Shown here: positions 7,718 to 16,465 of the stretch, one piece after another
Layout: every line of letters begins with the position of its first letter
Position numbering within the stretch: position 1 is the stretch's first letter
NCBI RefSeq assembly: GCF_914484835.1
Contig: NZ_CAJZAR010000054.1
Location: 1 to 64,000 of the forward strand
DNA: 64,000 nt
Direction: 5' to 3'
DNA from: Paraburkholderia tropica
GTDB taxonomy: Bacteria; Pseudomonadota; Gammaproteobacteria; Burkholderiales; Burkholderiaceae
Position numbers and translations under genes: made by a program
The notes under the pieces: generated by a model
The model's database searches: none
The model's input: only the letters and a program-made list of their open reading frames with translations
What the model was told of the DNA's origin: nothing

Positions 7718-9682
7718 ATGTCCAAGCTGCTCCACGCCTCCGCTCCCGCGCCCCTGCGCCGCTCGATCGCCACGGTTTCGATTAGCGGCACGCTCGCGGA
7801 GAAGCTCGCCGCCATCAGCGCCGCGGGCTTCACGGCGGTGGAAATCTTCGAAAACGATCTGCTCTATTTCGAAGGCTCGCCCGCCGACGTGCGCCGCATG
7901 GCCGCCGATCTGGGCCTCGATATCGTGCTCTATCAGCCGTTCCGCGATTTCGAGGGAGTGAGCGCCGAGCGCCTCGCGCGCAACGTCGAGCGCGTGAAGC
8001 GAAAATTCGACGTGATGCACGAATTGGGCGCCGATCGTTTGCTGGTGTGCAGCAACGTCTCGCCCGACACGATCGCCGACGACGCACTGGTCGCCGAACA
8101 ACTCGGCGCGCTGGCGAAGGCGGCTGGCGAAGCGGGCGTGGTGACCTGTTATGAAGCGCTGGCATGGGGCCGTCACGTGCGGACCTACCGTCACGCGTGG
8201 AAGCTCGTGAACACGGTGAATCACCCGAATCTCACGCTCGCGCTCGACAGTTTCCACACGCTCTCGCTCGACGACACGCCCGACGCCATCGCGCAGATTC
8301 CGGGCGACCGCATCGGTTTCGTGCAGATCGCGGATGCGCCGAAGATGCAGATGGACGTGCTCGAATGGAGCCGCCATTACCGCTGTTTCCCGGGCCAGGG
8401 CGACTTCGCGCTCGCCGATTTCACGGCGCAGGTCGTGAAAAGCGGCTACACCGGCCCGCTTTCGCTCGAAATCTTCAACGACGGCTTTCGCGGCGCGCCG
8501 CCCGCGGCCACGGCCGCCGACGGCCATCGCTCGCTGCTGCTGCTCGAAGCGCTCACGCGCGACACGCTCGAAGCGGAGAACGACACCGCGCAGGCCGCGC
8601 CGCTCTATCATCCGCCCGCCGCGCCCGCGCATACGGAATGGCAATTCCTCGAATTCGCCGTCAACGATACGGCGCGCGCGCAGGTCGCCGACTGGCTCGG
8701 CAAGCTGCATTTCCGCCGCGCGGGCCAGCATCGTTCGAAGAACGTCACGCTCTATCAGCACGGCTCGGCCGCCATCGTGCTGAACGCGGAACGCGATTCG
8801 TTCGCCGACGCCTTTTTCCAGCGCCATGGCCTCTCGCTGTGCGCCTCCGCGCTGCGCGTGGACAACGCGCAACTGGCGCTCGAACGCGCCGCCGGTTTCG
8901 GCTATCAGCCGTTCTCCGGCCGCGTGGGACCGAACGAGCGCGTGGTGCCGGCCGTCCAGGGACCGGACGGCAGTCTTAACTACTTCGTTAACGAAGAACC
9001 GGGCCAGCCGACGCTGTTCGAAGCCGATTTCGTGCTCACCGATGTGGACGGCCCGACCGAGGTCGGCCCGATCGCCGGCATCGATCACGTGAGTCTTTCG
9101 CTGCCTGCCGGTTCGTTCGACGCGTGGGTGCTGTTCCTGAAGTCGGTATTCGGCCTGCAGGCCAGCGCGCCCGTGATGCTGCCCGACCCGTACGGGCTCG
9201 TGCGCAGCCGCGCACTCTTCAGCGCCGACCGCGGCCTGCGCATGGTGCTCAACGCCTCGGTCGACCAGCACACGGCCGCCGCGGAAACCGTGCGCGCCTA
9301 TCACGGCAGCGGCCTGAGCCACGTGGCGTTCAGCACCCCGGACATCTTCCGCGCCGTGACCGAGTTCGAAGCCGCGGGCGTGCCGCTGCTGCGCGTGCCC
9401 GCGAATTATTACGACGATCTCGACGCGCGCTTCGCGCTGAGCGGCGACTTCCTCGATGCGCTGCGTCAGCACAATCTGCTCTACGACCGCGACGAACACG
9501 GCGGCGAATTCCTGCACGCCTACACGGAAACGCTCGACCAGCGCTTCTTCCTCGAACTCGTCGAGCGGCGCGGCGGCTACGACGGCTACGGCGCGCCGAA
9601 TGCCGCCGTGCGTCTCGCGGCGCAGGCGCGTCAGCGCGCCCAGGTCACCCAGGCGGCGCAGAGCGCGCAGCCGCAGAAGTAA
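7718..9682 (+). CDS. quiC: 3-dehydroshikimate dehydratase fused to an HPPD-like domain
   Basis: Converts 3-dehydroshikimate to protocatechuate, feeding the beta-ketoadipate pathway. The 654-aa protein has an N-terminal sugar-phosphate-isomerase-like TIM barrel (about residues 15-285; segments AAISAAGFTAVEIFENDLLYF, LALDSFHTLS and GPLSLEIFNDGFR) and a C-terminal 4-hydroxyphenylpyruvate-dioxygenase-like VOC half (about 305-640; IDHVSLSLPAG, SGLSHVAFSTPDIF). This is the QuiC1 architecture of pseudomonads, usually annotated as a bifunctional isomerase/HPPD; the dehydratase activity is in the barrel. The start is the ATG at 7718; the frame continues upstream to 7619 but overlaps the promoter. Divergent from aroQ. 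Confidence 0.9.
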   Translation: MSKLLHASAPAPLRRSIATVSISGTLAEKLAAISAAGFTAVEIFENDLLYFEGSPADVRRMAADLGLDIVLYQPFRDFEGVSAERLARNVERVKRKFDVMHELGADRLLVCSNVSPDTIADDALVAEQLGALAKAAGEAGVVTCYEALAWGRHVRTYRHAWKLVNTVNHPNLTLALDSFHTLSLDDTPDAIAQIPGDRIGFVQIADAPKMQMDVLEWSRHYRCFPGQGDFALADFTAQVVKSGYTGPLSLEIFNDGFRGAPPAATAADGHRSLLLLEALTRDTLEAENDTAQAAPLYHPPAAPAHTEWQFLEFAVNDTARAQVADWLGKLHFRRAGQHRSKNVTLYQHGSAAIVLNAERDSFADAFFQRHGLSLCASALRVDNAQLALERAAGFGYQPFSGRVGPNERVVPAVQGPDGSLNYFVNEEPGQPTLFEADFVLTDVDGPTEVGPIAGIDHVSLSLPAGSFDAWVLFLKSVFGLQASAPVMLPDPYGLVRSRALFSADRGLRMVLNASVDQHTAAAETVRAYHGSGLSHVAFSTPDIFRAVTEFEAAGVPLLRVPANYYDDLDARFALSGDFLDALRQHNLLYDRDEHGGEFLHAYTETLDQRFFLELVERRGGYDGYGAPNAAVRLAAQARQRAQVTQAAQSAQPQK

Positions 9683-9754
9683 ACACCCCCTAAAACGCAG
9701 TACGAAACACCGGCGCGGCACCCGCCGCGCCCACTTCTCGCAAAGAACTTATAA

Positions 9755-9772
9755 GTGCTCTTAAAAGGGCAC
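9755..9772. promoter_or_regulatory. Imperfect palindrome upstream of the porin gene
   Basis: GTGCTCTT-AA-AAGGGCAC, arms matching at 7 of 8 positions, 42 bp before the porin ATG in an AT-rich stretch. Possible operator or leader element; no regulator can be named. Confidence 0.3.
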
Positions 9773-9813
9773 ATAACAATAAGTATTCCTACTTTCCTTG
9801 GAGACGCACAACG

Positions 9814-10992
9814 ATGAAGAAATCCGCCTTCGGTCCCGGCCTGTTTATCGCCGCCGGCGCCGCCCTGATCGCCAGCCCCGCTTTCGCGCAGAGCAGCGTC
9901 ACGCTGTACGGCGCCATCGACGACGCCATCACCTACGTGAACAACCAGAACGGCAAGTCGAACGTCTATCTGCGCCAGGGTAACGTCTACGCCTCGAAGT
10001 TCGGCTTCCAGGGCAAGGAAGATCTCGGCGGCGGCACCTTCGCGATCTTCGACCTGCAAAACGGCTTCGACCCGAACACCGGCGCGATGCAGTCGAGCGG
10101 ACTCATCTTCAACCGCCAGGCCTACGTGGGCCTGCAAAACCGCAGCGCGGGCACCTTCACGATGGGCCGCCAGTACACGCCCTACTACCAGTTCGTCGGC
10201 CCGCTCACGGGCAGCAACTGGCTGACCGGCGCGACCGGCGCGCACCCGGGCGACATCGACGGCCTCGACACCACCGTGCGCATCAACAACTCGGCGGTCT
10301 ACACCTCGCCGTCGTGGAACGGACTGCAGGCGAGCGCGATGTACGCGTTCGGCGGCATCGCGGGCAGCACCGGCAAGGGGCAAACGTGGAGCGCGGCGCT
10401 GCGCTACCTGAACGGCCCGCTCTCGCTCGCGGCCGCCTACCTGCGCATGGACAACGCGGCGATCACGAGCGGCTTCGACAGTTCGTCGACGGCGAGCTTC
10501 GGCAAGTCGTCGCTGAACACGGGCTATGTGTCGGCGCGCTCGGTGCAGCACGTCGCCGTCGCGGGCAACTACGCGATCGGCAACCTGACGCTCGGCGCCT
10601 CGTATTCGAACGTCGAGTATCTGCCGGGCGGCAAGTCGGTGTTCGCGAACACGGCGGTCTTCAACACGTGGGCCGCGCTGGCCTTCTATCGCTTCACGCC
10701 GGCGTTCGACGTGGGCGGCGGCTATGCGTACACGATGGCTTCGAAGGCGAACGGCATCACCAACGCCGCGCGCTATCAGCAGGTCTCGCTCAAGGAGACC
10801 TACCACCTTTCGAAGCGCACCTCGCTCTACGCGCTGCAAGGCTATCAGCACGCGAGCGGCCAGACGCTGGGCGCGACCGGCGCGGGCGATATCGTTGACG
10901 CGACGCCGTCCGTGGGCGATTCGCAGAACAGCACGCCGTCGAGCACGCACTCGCAGTTCGTCGGCATGGCGGGCATCGCCTTCCTGTTCTGA
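9814..10992 (+). CDS. Outer-membrane porin, Burkholderia type
   Basis: General diffusion porin of 392 aa, likely a 16-strand trimeric barrel of the Gram-negative porin family common in Burkholderiaceae. Signal peptide residues 1-25 ending SPAFA before QSSVTLYGAIDDAITYV, the usual first strand. The eyelet-region pattern GFQGKEDLGGGTFAIFDLQNGF and GRQYTPYY are characteristic, and the protein ends in Phe as barrel proteins do. GGAG lies just upstream of the ATG. It follows quiC by 131 bp on the same strand and may admit quinate or shikimate, but the palindrome between them suggests its own control. Confidence 0.93.
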   Translation: MKKSAFGPGLFIAAGAALIASPAFAQSSVTLYGAIDDAITYVNNQNGKSNVYLRQGNVYASKFGFQGKEDLGGGTFAIFDLQNGFDPNTGAMQSSGLIFNRQAYVGLQNRSAGTFTMGRQYTPYYQFVGPLTGSNWLTGATGAHPGDIDGLDTTVRINNSAVYTSPSWNGLQASAMYAFGGIAGSTGKGQTWSAALRYLNGPLSLAAAYLRMDNAAITSGFDSSSTASFGKSSLNTGYVSARSVQHVAVAGNYAIGNLTLGASYSNVEYLPGGKSVFANTAVFNTWAALAFYRFTPAFDVGGGYAYTMASKANGITNAARYQQVSLKETYHLSKRTSLYALQGYQHASGQTLGATGAGDIVDATPSVGDSQNSTPSSTHSQFVGMAGIAFLF

Positions 10993-11021
10993 CGCAGGCG
11001 CGTCAATACGACGCAAAGCAC

Positions 11022-11053
11022 GCGCGGCGTCCCGTCCCACGGGCGTCGCGCGG
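11022..11053 (+). terminator. Probable terminator after the porin gene
   Basis: GC-rich hairpin with arms close to GCGCGGCGTCCCGT and ACGGGCGTCGCGC (one bulge, one mismatch), 30 bp after the porin stop. No T-run follows. Confidence 0.4.
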
Positions 11054-11259
11054 TCTGCCGCACCCCTGGACATATCGGCGCGCTGCCCGGCTCGCGCGCC
11101 GATTCCGGTCGATATGCGAAACTGTTTCGTCTCGATCGAGCAGCTCCCGAATCCGCTGACGACGTTCGCAAACCGCGTCGTCATGCGCGATGATTCACGG
11201 CGCGGCGCGCGCGAGGCTCACGAGCCCGATCATTCGCCCAGCGATTCGCCCGCACCGTC

Positions 11260-12900
11260 ATGCCGGACCTTCCCTTACCTCCCGCGCCCCATCCGCTACG
11301 CGCCGCCCCGCCGCGCCGCCGCAACCTCGCCGTCGTGCTGTTCTTCGCGATCATCGCGGTCGGCGCGCTCTATGTTCTCGATCATCTGTTCGTCGACCTG
11401 CGCGCGGTGCGCGAGAGTTCCGCGCTGCCCTTCGTGCTGCTCGGGCTCGCGCTGCTCATCGCGCTCGGCTTCGAATTCGTGAACGGCTTTCACGACACGG
11501 CCAACGCGGTCGCCACCGTCATCTATACGAACTCGCTCGAACCGCACGTGGCCGTCGCGTGGTCGGGCGCGTGGAATTTTCTCGGCGTGCTGGTGTCGAG
11601 CGGCGCGGTCGCGTTCGGCATCCTGCAACTGCTGCCCGTCGAACTCATTCTCCAGGTGGGCAGCAGCGCGGGCTTCGCGATGGTGTTCGCCTTGCTGATC
11701 GCGGCCATCGTGTGGAATCTCGGCACCTGGTATTTCGGCCTGCCGTCGTCGAGCTCGCACACGCTGGTGGGCTCGATCATCGGCGTGGGCATCATGAATC
11801 AGTGGATCAGCGGGCCGTCCGGCACGAGCGGCGTGGACTGGGCGCAGGCCGCGGGCGTCGGCAAGGCGCTGCTGTTCTCGCCCGTGGTGGGCTTCGTGCT
11901 CTCGGCGCTCGTGCTGCTCGCGCTGAAGTTCGCCGTGCGCGCGCCGCGTCTCTATCGCGAACCCGAGGCGGGTAAGCCGCCGCCGTTCTGGATTCGCCTG
12001 CTGCTGATCGGCACCTGCACGGGCGTGTCGTTCGCGCACGGGTCGAACGACGGCCAGAAAGGCATGGGCCTCATCATGCTCATTCTGATCGGCGTGGTGC
12101 CGACCGCCTACGCGCTCAACAAGGCCGTGACGCCGCAGCAGACCGAAGCCTTCGTGGCCACGGCGCGCGCGGCGTCGCTCACGCTCGCGCACTATGCGCC
12201 ACCCGATCCGGCCGCCGGGCTGGTTGCAAGGGCCACCGCCAGGGCCGCCGCCGCGCCCGCCGATCCGCGCGCCGAGGTCGAAAGATATGTGCGCACGCGC
12301 GAGTTGCAACCGCAAACCGTGCCCGCGCTGCGCGCGCTCACCGACACCATCGGCGACCAGGTGAGCCTCTCCGGCTCGCTCGCGAAGGTGCCGGACGTGA
12401 TCGTCGATAACGTGCGCAACAACATGTACGTGGCCTCCGAGGCGATCCGCCTGATGGAAAAGGCACACGCGCCCGCGTTCGCGCCCGCCGACGCCGCCAC
12501 GCTCGACGCCTTCCGCGTCGAGATGGATCACGCGACGAAATTCATCCCGACGTGGGTGAAAGTGGCCGTGGCGATCGCGCTCGGTCTCGGCACGATGGTC
12601 GGCTGGAAGCGCATCGTCGTGACCGTGGGCGAGAAGATCGGCAAGCAGCACTTGACCTACGGACAGGGCGCGTCCGCCGAAGCGGTCGCCATGCTCACCA
12701 TCGGCATGGCCGATATCTACGGGCTGCCCGTTTCCACCACGCACGTGCTCGCATCAGGCGTGGCGGGCACGATGGCCGCAAACGGCTCGGGCCTGCAATG
12801 GGCCACCGTGCGCAATCTCGCGCTCGCGTGGGTGCTCACGCTGCCCGCCTCCATTGCGCTCGCCGGCGCGCTCTACTGGGTATTTCGTCAGGTATTCTAA
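11260..12900 (+). CDS. pitA: Low-affinity inorganic phosphate transporter, Pit family
   Basis: Inner-membrane symporter for metal-phosphate with H+, 546 aa, somewhat longer than the roughly 500 aa of E. coli PitA. The two PiT signature repeats are visible: FEFVNGFHDTANAVATVIYT (about residues 72-91) and the C-terminal copy around GQGASAEAVAMLTIGMADI with GLPVSTTHVLASGVAGTMAA. GLPSSSSHTLVGSIIGVG is also typical. A hydrophilic central loop (about 290-420) splits the two membrane halves. Monocistronic; ends 12 bp from the convergent aliB gene. Confidence 0.92.
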   Translation: MPDLPLPPAPHPLRAAPPRRRNLAVVLFFAIIAVGALYVLDHLFVDLRAVRESSALPFVLLGLALLIALGFEFVNGFHDTANAVATVIYTNSLEPHVAVAWSGAWNFLGVLVSSGAVAFGILQLLPVELILQVGSSAGFAMVFALLIAAIVWNLGTWYFGLPSSSSHTLVGSIIGVGIMNQWISGPSGTSGVDWAQAAGVGKALLFSPVVGFVLSALVLLALKFAVRAPRLYREPEAGKPPPFWIRLLLIGTCTGVSFAHGSNDGQKGMGLIMLILIGVVPTAYALNKAVTPQQTEAFVATARAASLTLAHYAPPDPAAGLVARATARAAAAPADPRAEVERYVRTRELQPQTVPALRALTDTIGDQVSLSGSLAKVPDVIVDNVRNNMYVASEAIRLMEKAHAPAFAPADAATLDAFRVEMDHATKFIPTWVKVAVAIALGLGTMVGWKRIVVTVGEKIGKQHLTYGQGASAEAVAMLTIGMADIYGLPVSTTHVLASGVAGTMAANGSGLQWATVRNLALAWVLTLPASIALAGALYWVFRQVF

Positions 12901-12912
12901 CGATTGGCGTCG

Positions 12913-14064
12913 TCACGCGGACACGGCCTCGCGCCCCGCGTTCGCGCGCGCGACGATGGTCTTCATGATCTGCGCGGTACCGTCGCCAATCTGGAAACCG
13001 AGGATGTCGCGCAGGCGCTGCTCCATCGGTCCGCGATCGTAGCCGCCGTGGCCGAACGACAGCAAGCACTGATGCACCACATCATAGGCGAGCTTCGGCC
13101 CCCACCATTTGCACATCGCGGCTTCGGCCGTATGCGGCAGACCACGATCCTTGAGCCAGAGCGTTTGCAGACAAAGCAGGCGCGCGGCTTCAACCTGCGT
13201 CGCGTATTCGGCCAGCGGATGCGAGACGCCCTGAAACGCCGCGAGCGGCTTGCCGAACGCCTCGCGCTGCGCCACCCACGCCCACGTTTCTTCGAGACTC
13301 ACGCGCGCGACCGCGAGCACCTGCAAGCCGATCAACGCGCGTGAAAAATCGAAGCCCTGCATCACCTGCACGAAGCCCTTGCCCTCGTCGCCGAGCCGGT
13401 GATCGGCGGGCACGCGCACGTTGTCGAAGAAAATCGAGCCGCGTCCTATCGCGCGCTGGCCGTGGCAATCGAAACGCGTGCGCGTGATGCCCGGCAGATC
13501 CATCGGCACGAGCAGTGCAGAGATGCCGCGTGCGCCGTCTTCCACGCGGCCGCTGCGGGCGAAGACCACGGCGGCGTCAGCTTGATCGGCGGCGGAAATC
13601 GAGGTCTTTTCGCCGTTGAGCACATAGTGGTCGCCGACGCGCTCCATCTTCAGACGCAGATTCGCCGCATCCGAACCGCCGCGCGGTTCCGTGAGCGCGA
13701 TGGCGAGCAGCGCGCGGCCCTGCGTGAGCCGTTCGAGCCACGGCCGCGCGATCTCGGGACGCGCGTGCTGCGCGAGAATCTGCCCGTTCAGCGACGCGAG
13801 CAGATTGATGTACGAAAGACTCAGGTCGGCGGCCGCGATGGCTTCGTGGATCACGCCCGCCGCGAGGCAGCCCATCCCTTGTCCGCCATAGGCTTCGGGC
13901 AACTCGGGCGCGATGAAACCCATCTCGCCCATTTCGCGCATCAGATCGCGGTCGAGCACGCGCGTGCGATCGCGCTCCAGAAAGCCGGGCGCGACGCGCC
14001 CTCGCGCGAAACGCTGCGCATGCTCGCCGAGCGCGGCGAGGTCTTCGTCGATATAGGGGTTCAC
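12913..14064 (-). CDS. aliB: Acyl-CoA dehydrogenase, probable cyclohexanecarboxyl-CoA dehydrogenase AliB
   Basis: FAD flavoprotein of about 383 aa that would oxidise cyclohexanecarboxyl-CoA to cyclohex-1-enecarboxyl-CoA. Acyl-CoA dehydrogenase motifs are clear: ALTEPRGGSDAA (flavin/substrate), GEKTSISAADQADAAVVFAR, REAFGKPLAAFQGVSHPLAE and QIGDGTAQIMK near the C-terminus. The specific name comes from position in a badH-badI operon. I prefer the GTG at 14064 (GGAG-N5-GTG, protein MNPYIDEDLAAL) over the TTG at 14085. Third gene of the minus-strand unit; aliA (ligase) and badK (hydratase) are not in the window. Confidence 0.82.
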   Translation of the reverse strand: MNPYIDEDLAALGEHAQRFARGRVAPGFLERDRTRVLDRDLMREMGEMGFIAPELPEAYGGQGMGCLAAGVIHEAIAAADLSLSYINLLASLNGQILAQHARPEIARPWLERLTQGRALLAIALTEPRGGSDAANLRLKMERVGDHYVLNGEKTSISAADQADAAVVFARSGRVEDGARGISALLVPMDLPGITRTRFDCHGQRAIGRGSIFFDNVRVPADHRLGDEGKGFVQVMQGFDFSRALIGLQVLAVARVSLEETWAWVAQREAFGKPLAAFQGVSHPLAEYATQVEAARLLCLQTLWLKDRGLPHTAEAAMCKWWGPKLAYDVVHQCLLSFGHGGYDRGPMEQRLRDILGFQIGDGTAQIMKTIVARANAGREAVSA

Positions 14065-14086
14065 GTTGGCTCCAGCATCGCTCAAT

Positions 14087-14118
14087 CGATTAATCGCTCA
14101 GTTATCCGTATTAATACG
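14087..14118. promoter_or_regulatory. Two AT-rich palindromes between badI and aliB
   Basis: Perfect CGATTAATCG (14087-14096) and CGTATTAATACG (14107-14118) lie in the gap of about 60 bp between badI and aliB, in otherwise GC-rich DNA. They could be an internal promoter/operator or a processing site; neither is proven. Confidence 0.35.
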
Positions 14119-14127
14119 AATACGACT

Positions 14128-14910
14128 TTATTTCGCGTACTTGCGAAACTCCGGCGGCCGCTTTTCCTGAAACGCCCTCACGCCTTCGCGTGATTCCTCG
14201 GTATCGTAATAGAGCTTCAGCGCGTACATACCCATGCCCGCAATGCCCGCCTGATGCGCGGTATCCATGTTGAACGAGCGCTTGGCGATGGCAATGGCCG
14301 TCGGGCTTCTCTCCATGATTTCGTCGCACCACTTCTGCACTTCGGCGTCGAGCTGGTCATGCGGCACGACCGCGTTGACGAGGCCCATCGACAGCGCCTC
14401 GGCGGCCGGATAGCGGCGGCACAGATACCAGATTTCGCGCGCCTTCTTTTCGCCGACCACGCGCGCGAGAAACGCCGTGCCGAAGCCCGGATCGACGGAG
14501 CCGACCTTCGGCCCGACTTGCCCGAACACCGCTTTTTCCGAGGCAATCGTGAAATCGCAGATCGTGCAGAGCACATTGCCGCCGCCGATCGCATAGCCTT
14601 GCACGCGCGCGATCACCGGCTTCGGCACATCGCGTATCGCGTTGTGCAATTCCTCGACCGGCAGGCCGATCGTGCCGCGACCATCGTATTGCCCTTCGTG
14701 CGCCGATTGATCGCCGCCCGTGCAAAACGCCTTGTCGCCCGCGCCCGCCAGCACGATGACGCCGATCTCGCGCGTATAGCCCGCGCGCTGAATCGCGTGA
14801 ATCAGCTCGTCGCACGTGCGGCCGCGAAACGCGTTCATCTTCTCGGGCCGGTTGATCGTGATCCACGCCGCGCCGTTACGCACTTCGTAGAGAATGTCGT
14901 CGTATTGCAT
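14128..14910 (-). CDS. badI: 2-ketocyclohexanecarboxyl-CoA hydrolase
   Basis: Crotonase-fold ring-cleavage enzyme that hydrolyses 2-ketocyclohexane-1-carboxyl-CoA to pimelyl-CoA. At 260 aa it matches the BadI family closely in recalled sequence: GAGDKAFCTGGDQSAHEGQY, RDVPKPVIARVQGYAIGGGN, GPKVGSVDPGFGTAFLARVV, and the C-terminal SFNMDTAHQAGIAGMGMYA are shared with the Rhodopseudomonas protein. Oxyanion-hole glycines are present. The related MenB family has a similar overall fold, but the TAHQAGIAGMGMYALKLYYD tail favours BadI. ATG at 14910 with AGGA upstream; 46 bp after badH. Confidence 0.9.
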   Translation of the reverse strand: MQYDDILYEVRNGAAWITINRPEKMNAFRGRTCDELIHAIQRAGYTREIGVIVLAGAGDKAFCTGGDQSAHEGQYDGRGTIGLPVEELHNAIRDVPKPVIARVQGYAIGGGNVLCTICDFTIASEKAVFGQVGPKVGSVDPGFGTAFLARVVGEKKAREIWYLCRRYPAAEALSMGLVNAVVPHDQLDAEVQKWCDEIMERSPTAIAIAKRSFNMDTAHQAGIAGMGMYALKLYYDTEESREGVRAFQEKRPPEFRKYAK

Positions 14911-14956
14911 CGTCGATGTCCTGGTGATGTGAGGGAATGCCGGGCGCGCGCACGCG

Positions 14957-15724
14957 TCAGCCCGCCATGGTCAGGCCGCCCGATACGCTCAGCACCTGGC
15001 CCGTGATATAGCGCGCGTCGTCGCTGGCGAAGAAGACGATGGCGCCCGGCAGATCGTCGGGCTGGCCGATGCGCCCGAGCGGAATCGCGCGCTGGAACGC
15101 TTCGAGCAGTTTCTCCGGGTTGCCCGCGCCTTCCTTGTAATCGGCAAAGAGCGCGGTGTCGGTCGGCCCCGGGCACACCACGTTCACCGTGATGCCGTGG
15201 CGTGCATGCTCGCGCGCGATCGTCTTCGAAAACGCCACGAGCCCGCCCTTGCACGCCGCATAGACGGCCTCGCCCGACGAGCCCACGCGCGCCGCATCGG
15301 AGGCGATATTGACGATGCTGCCGCGCTTGCGCGCGACCATGCCGGGCAGCACCGCGTGATGCAGATGCAGCGCGCCCACGAGGTTGATGGCGATGAGCCG
15401 CTCCCATTCGGCGGGCGTGGTTTTCGTGAACGGCTTGAAGACGTCCCAGCCCGCGTTGTTGACGAGCACATCGACCGGACCGAGTTGCGATTCGATCTGC
15501 GCGAGCGCGTCGTTCACGTCGGCGCGCTGCGTGATATCGCAACGCAACGCGAGCGCCGTGCCGCCTTGCGCGAGGATCTGCGCGCTCACCTGCTGCGCCG
15601 CGTCGAGCGACAGATCGAGCACCGCTACGCGCGCGCCCTCCGCCGCGAAGCGCCTGCACGCCGCGCCGCCGATGCCGCCACCGCCGCCCGTGACCACGAC
15701 CGTCTTGCCTTCGAACCGATTCAT
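14957..15724 (-). CDS. badH: 2-hydroxycyclohexanecarboxyl-CoA dehydrogenase (SDR)
   Basis: NAD-dependent short-chain dehydrogenase of 255 aa that oxidises 2-hydroxycyclohexane-1-carboxyl-CoA to the 2-keto thioester, the substrate of the next gene product. TGGGGGIGG is the cofactor motif, NNAGWD follows, and the catalytic triad is S (NIASDAARVGSS), Y and K (YAACKGG). The sequence NNAGWDVFKPFTKTTPAEWERLI is characteristic of BadH. Strong ribosome site AAGGAGG 4 nt before the ATG. First gene of badH-badI-aliB, transcribed away from badR. Confidence 0.9.
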   Translation of the reverse strand: MNRFEGKTVVVTGGGGGIGGAACRRFAAEGARVAVLDLSLDAAQQVSAQILAQGGTALALRCDITQRADVNDALAQIESQLGPVDVLVNNAGWDVFKPFTKTTPAEWERLIAINLVGALHLHHAVLPGMVARKRGSIVNIASDAARVGSSGEAVYAACKGGLVAFSKTIAREHARHGITVNVVCPGPTDTALFADYKEGAGNPEKLLEAFQRAIPLGRIGQPDDLPGAIVFFASDDARYITGQVLSVSGGLTMAG

Positions 15725-15798
15725 CGTGCCTCCTTTCGTTGCCGGGTTGTTACCATGGAGTCCGTCGACGTGGTCGCGATCTTTCGACTCGCGCTAAA

Positions 15799-15818
15799 TA
15801 CGTCAACATATTGACGTA
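15799..15818. promoter_or_regulatory. Operator in the badH-badR divergent promoter region
   Basis: Perfect inverted repeat TACGTCAA-CATA-TTGACGTA (8-bp arms). On the plus strand a -10 TATAAT (15817-15822) overlaps the right end, giving badR autoregulation; on the minus strand TTGACG in the left arm could serve as the badH -35. The size and symmetry fit a MarR dimer, so BadR is the likely ligand-responsive repressor of both genes (inference). Confidence 0.65.
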
Positions 15819-15871
15819 TAATAGGCAGCCCACCCAGCGTCGGCAAGCGCGGCAACACCAGGAGAAACCCT

Positions 15872-16396
15872 TTGACGAAACACGCAAAAACGCCAGAAAA
15901 AACCGTTCAATCGGATGACGCGACGCGCTTCGAGTTGGCTAACAGACTGTTCTTCCGCCTCTACCAGTCCGCCAATATGTTGCATAAAACGGGCACGCGC
16001 GCAGTGGAAGAGGAAGGACTGACGACGCAGCAATGGGCCGTGCTGGGCGCGCTCTCGCGCGACGAGGCGCGCGACGGCATGAGCGTCGGCGACCTCGCGC
16101 GCTATCTGCTGGTGAGCCGCCAGAATCTCTCGGGCCTGCTGAGCCGCATGGAACGCGACGGCCATCTGAGCGCGACGCCCGACGCGCAGGACCGCCGCTC
16201 GCGCCGCGTGCGCATGAGCGAGTCGGGCCGTCAGCTCTGGCTAAACGAAGCCACGCCCAAGATCCAGGCGTATTACGAGGAAGTGCTTGGGAATTTTTCC
16301 GTCGACGACATGACGCACACGCTGCACTATCTGCTCAAGCTGCTCGACAACATGAAGCAGATCGACGAACGGCGCGGCGCGGTCGAAGAGGATTGA
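15872..16396 (+). CDS. badR: MarR family regulator, BadR-like
   Basis: Winged-helix repressor of 174 aa. The MarR domain spans about residues 28-145 with LTTQQWAVLGALSRDEARDGMSVGDLARYLLVSRQNLSGLLSRMERDGHL and the wing DAQDRRSRRVRMSESGR. In Rhodopseudomonas, BadR controls the alicyclic acid genes; divergence from badH here supports the same role. The start is a TTG at 15872 with AGGAG 8 nt upstream. An operator-like repeat lies about 55 bp before it. Ligand probably cyclohex-1-enecarboxyl-CoA or a relative, by analogy only. Confidence 0.85.
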   Translation: MTKHAKTPEKTVQSDDATRFELANRLFFRLYQSANMLHKTGTRAVEEEGLTTQQWAVLGALSRDEARDGMSVGDLARYLLVSRQNLSGLLSRMERDGHLSATPDAQDRRSRRVRMSESGRQLWLNEATPKIQAYYEEVLGNFSVDDMTHTLHYLLKLLDNMKQIDERRGAVEED

Positions 16397-16432
16397 GACT
16401 GGAAATCAAGCGTCCGAAATCAACACGTGCAT

Positions 16433-16465
16433 AGACGCGTGATTCAGACGCGTGATTCAGACGCG
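16433..16465. repeat. 13-bp tandem repeat between convergent genes
   Basis: About 2.5 copies of AGACGCGTGATTC between badR and the J-domain gene; the last copy runs into the stop codon of the minus-strand gene. Slippage-type repeat. Confidence 0.7.

Noticed and set aside
7718..9682. 4-hydroxyphenylpyruvate dioxygenase
   Set aside because: Only the C-terminal half is HPPD-like; the N-terminal barrel and the quinate/shikimate neighbours point to dehydroshikimate dehydratase.
16433..16465. CRISPR-like repeats
   Set aside because: Units are only 13 bp, contiguous and without spacers; other tandem repeats in the window are the same kind.
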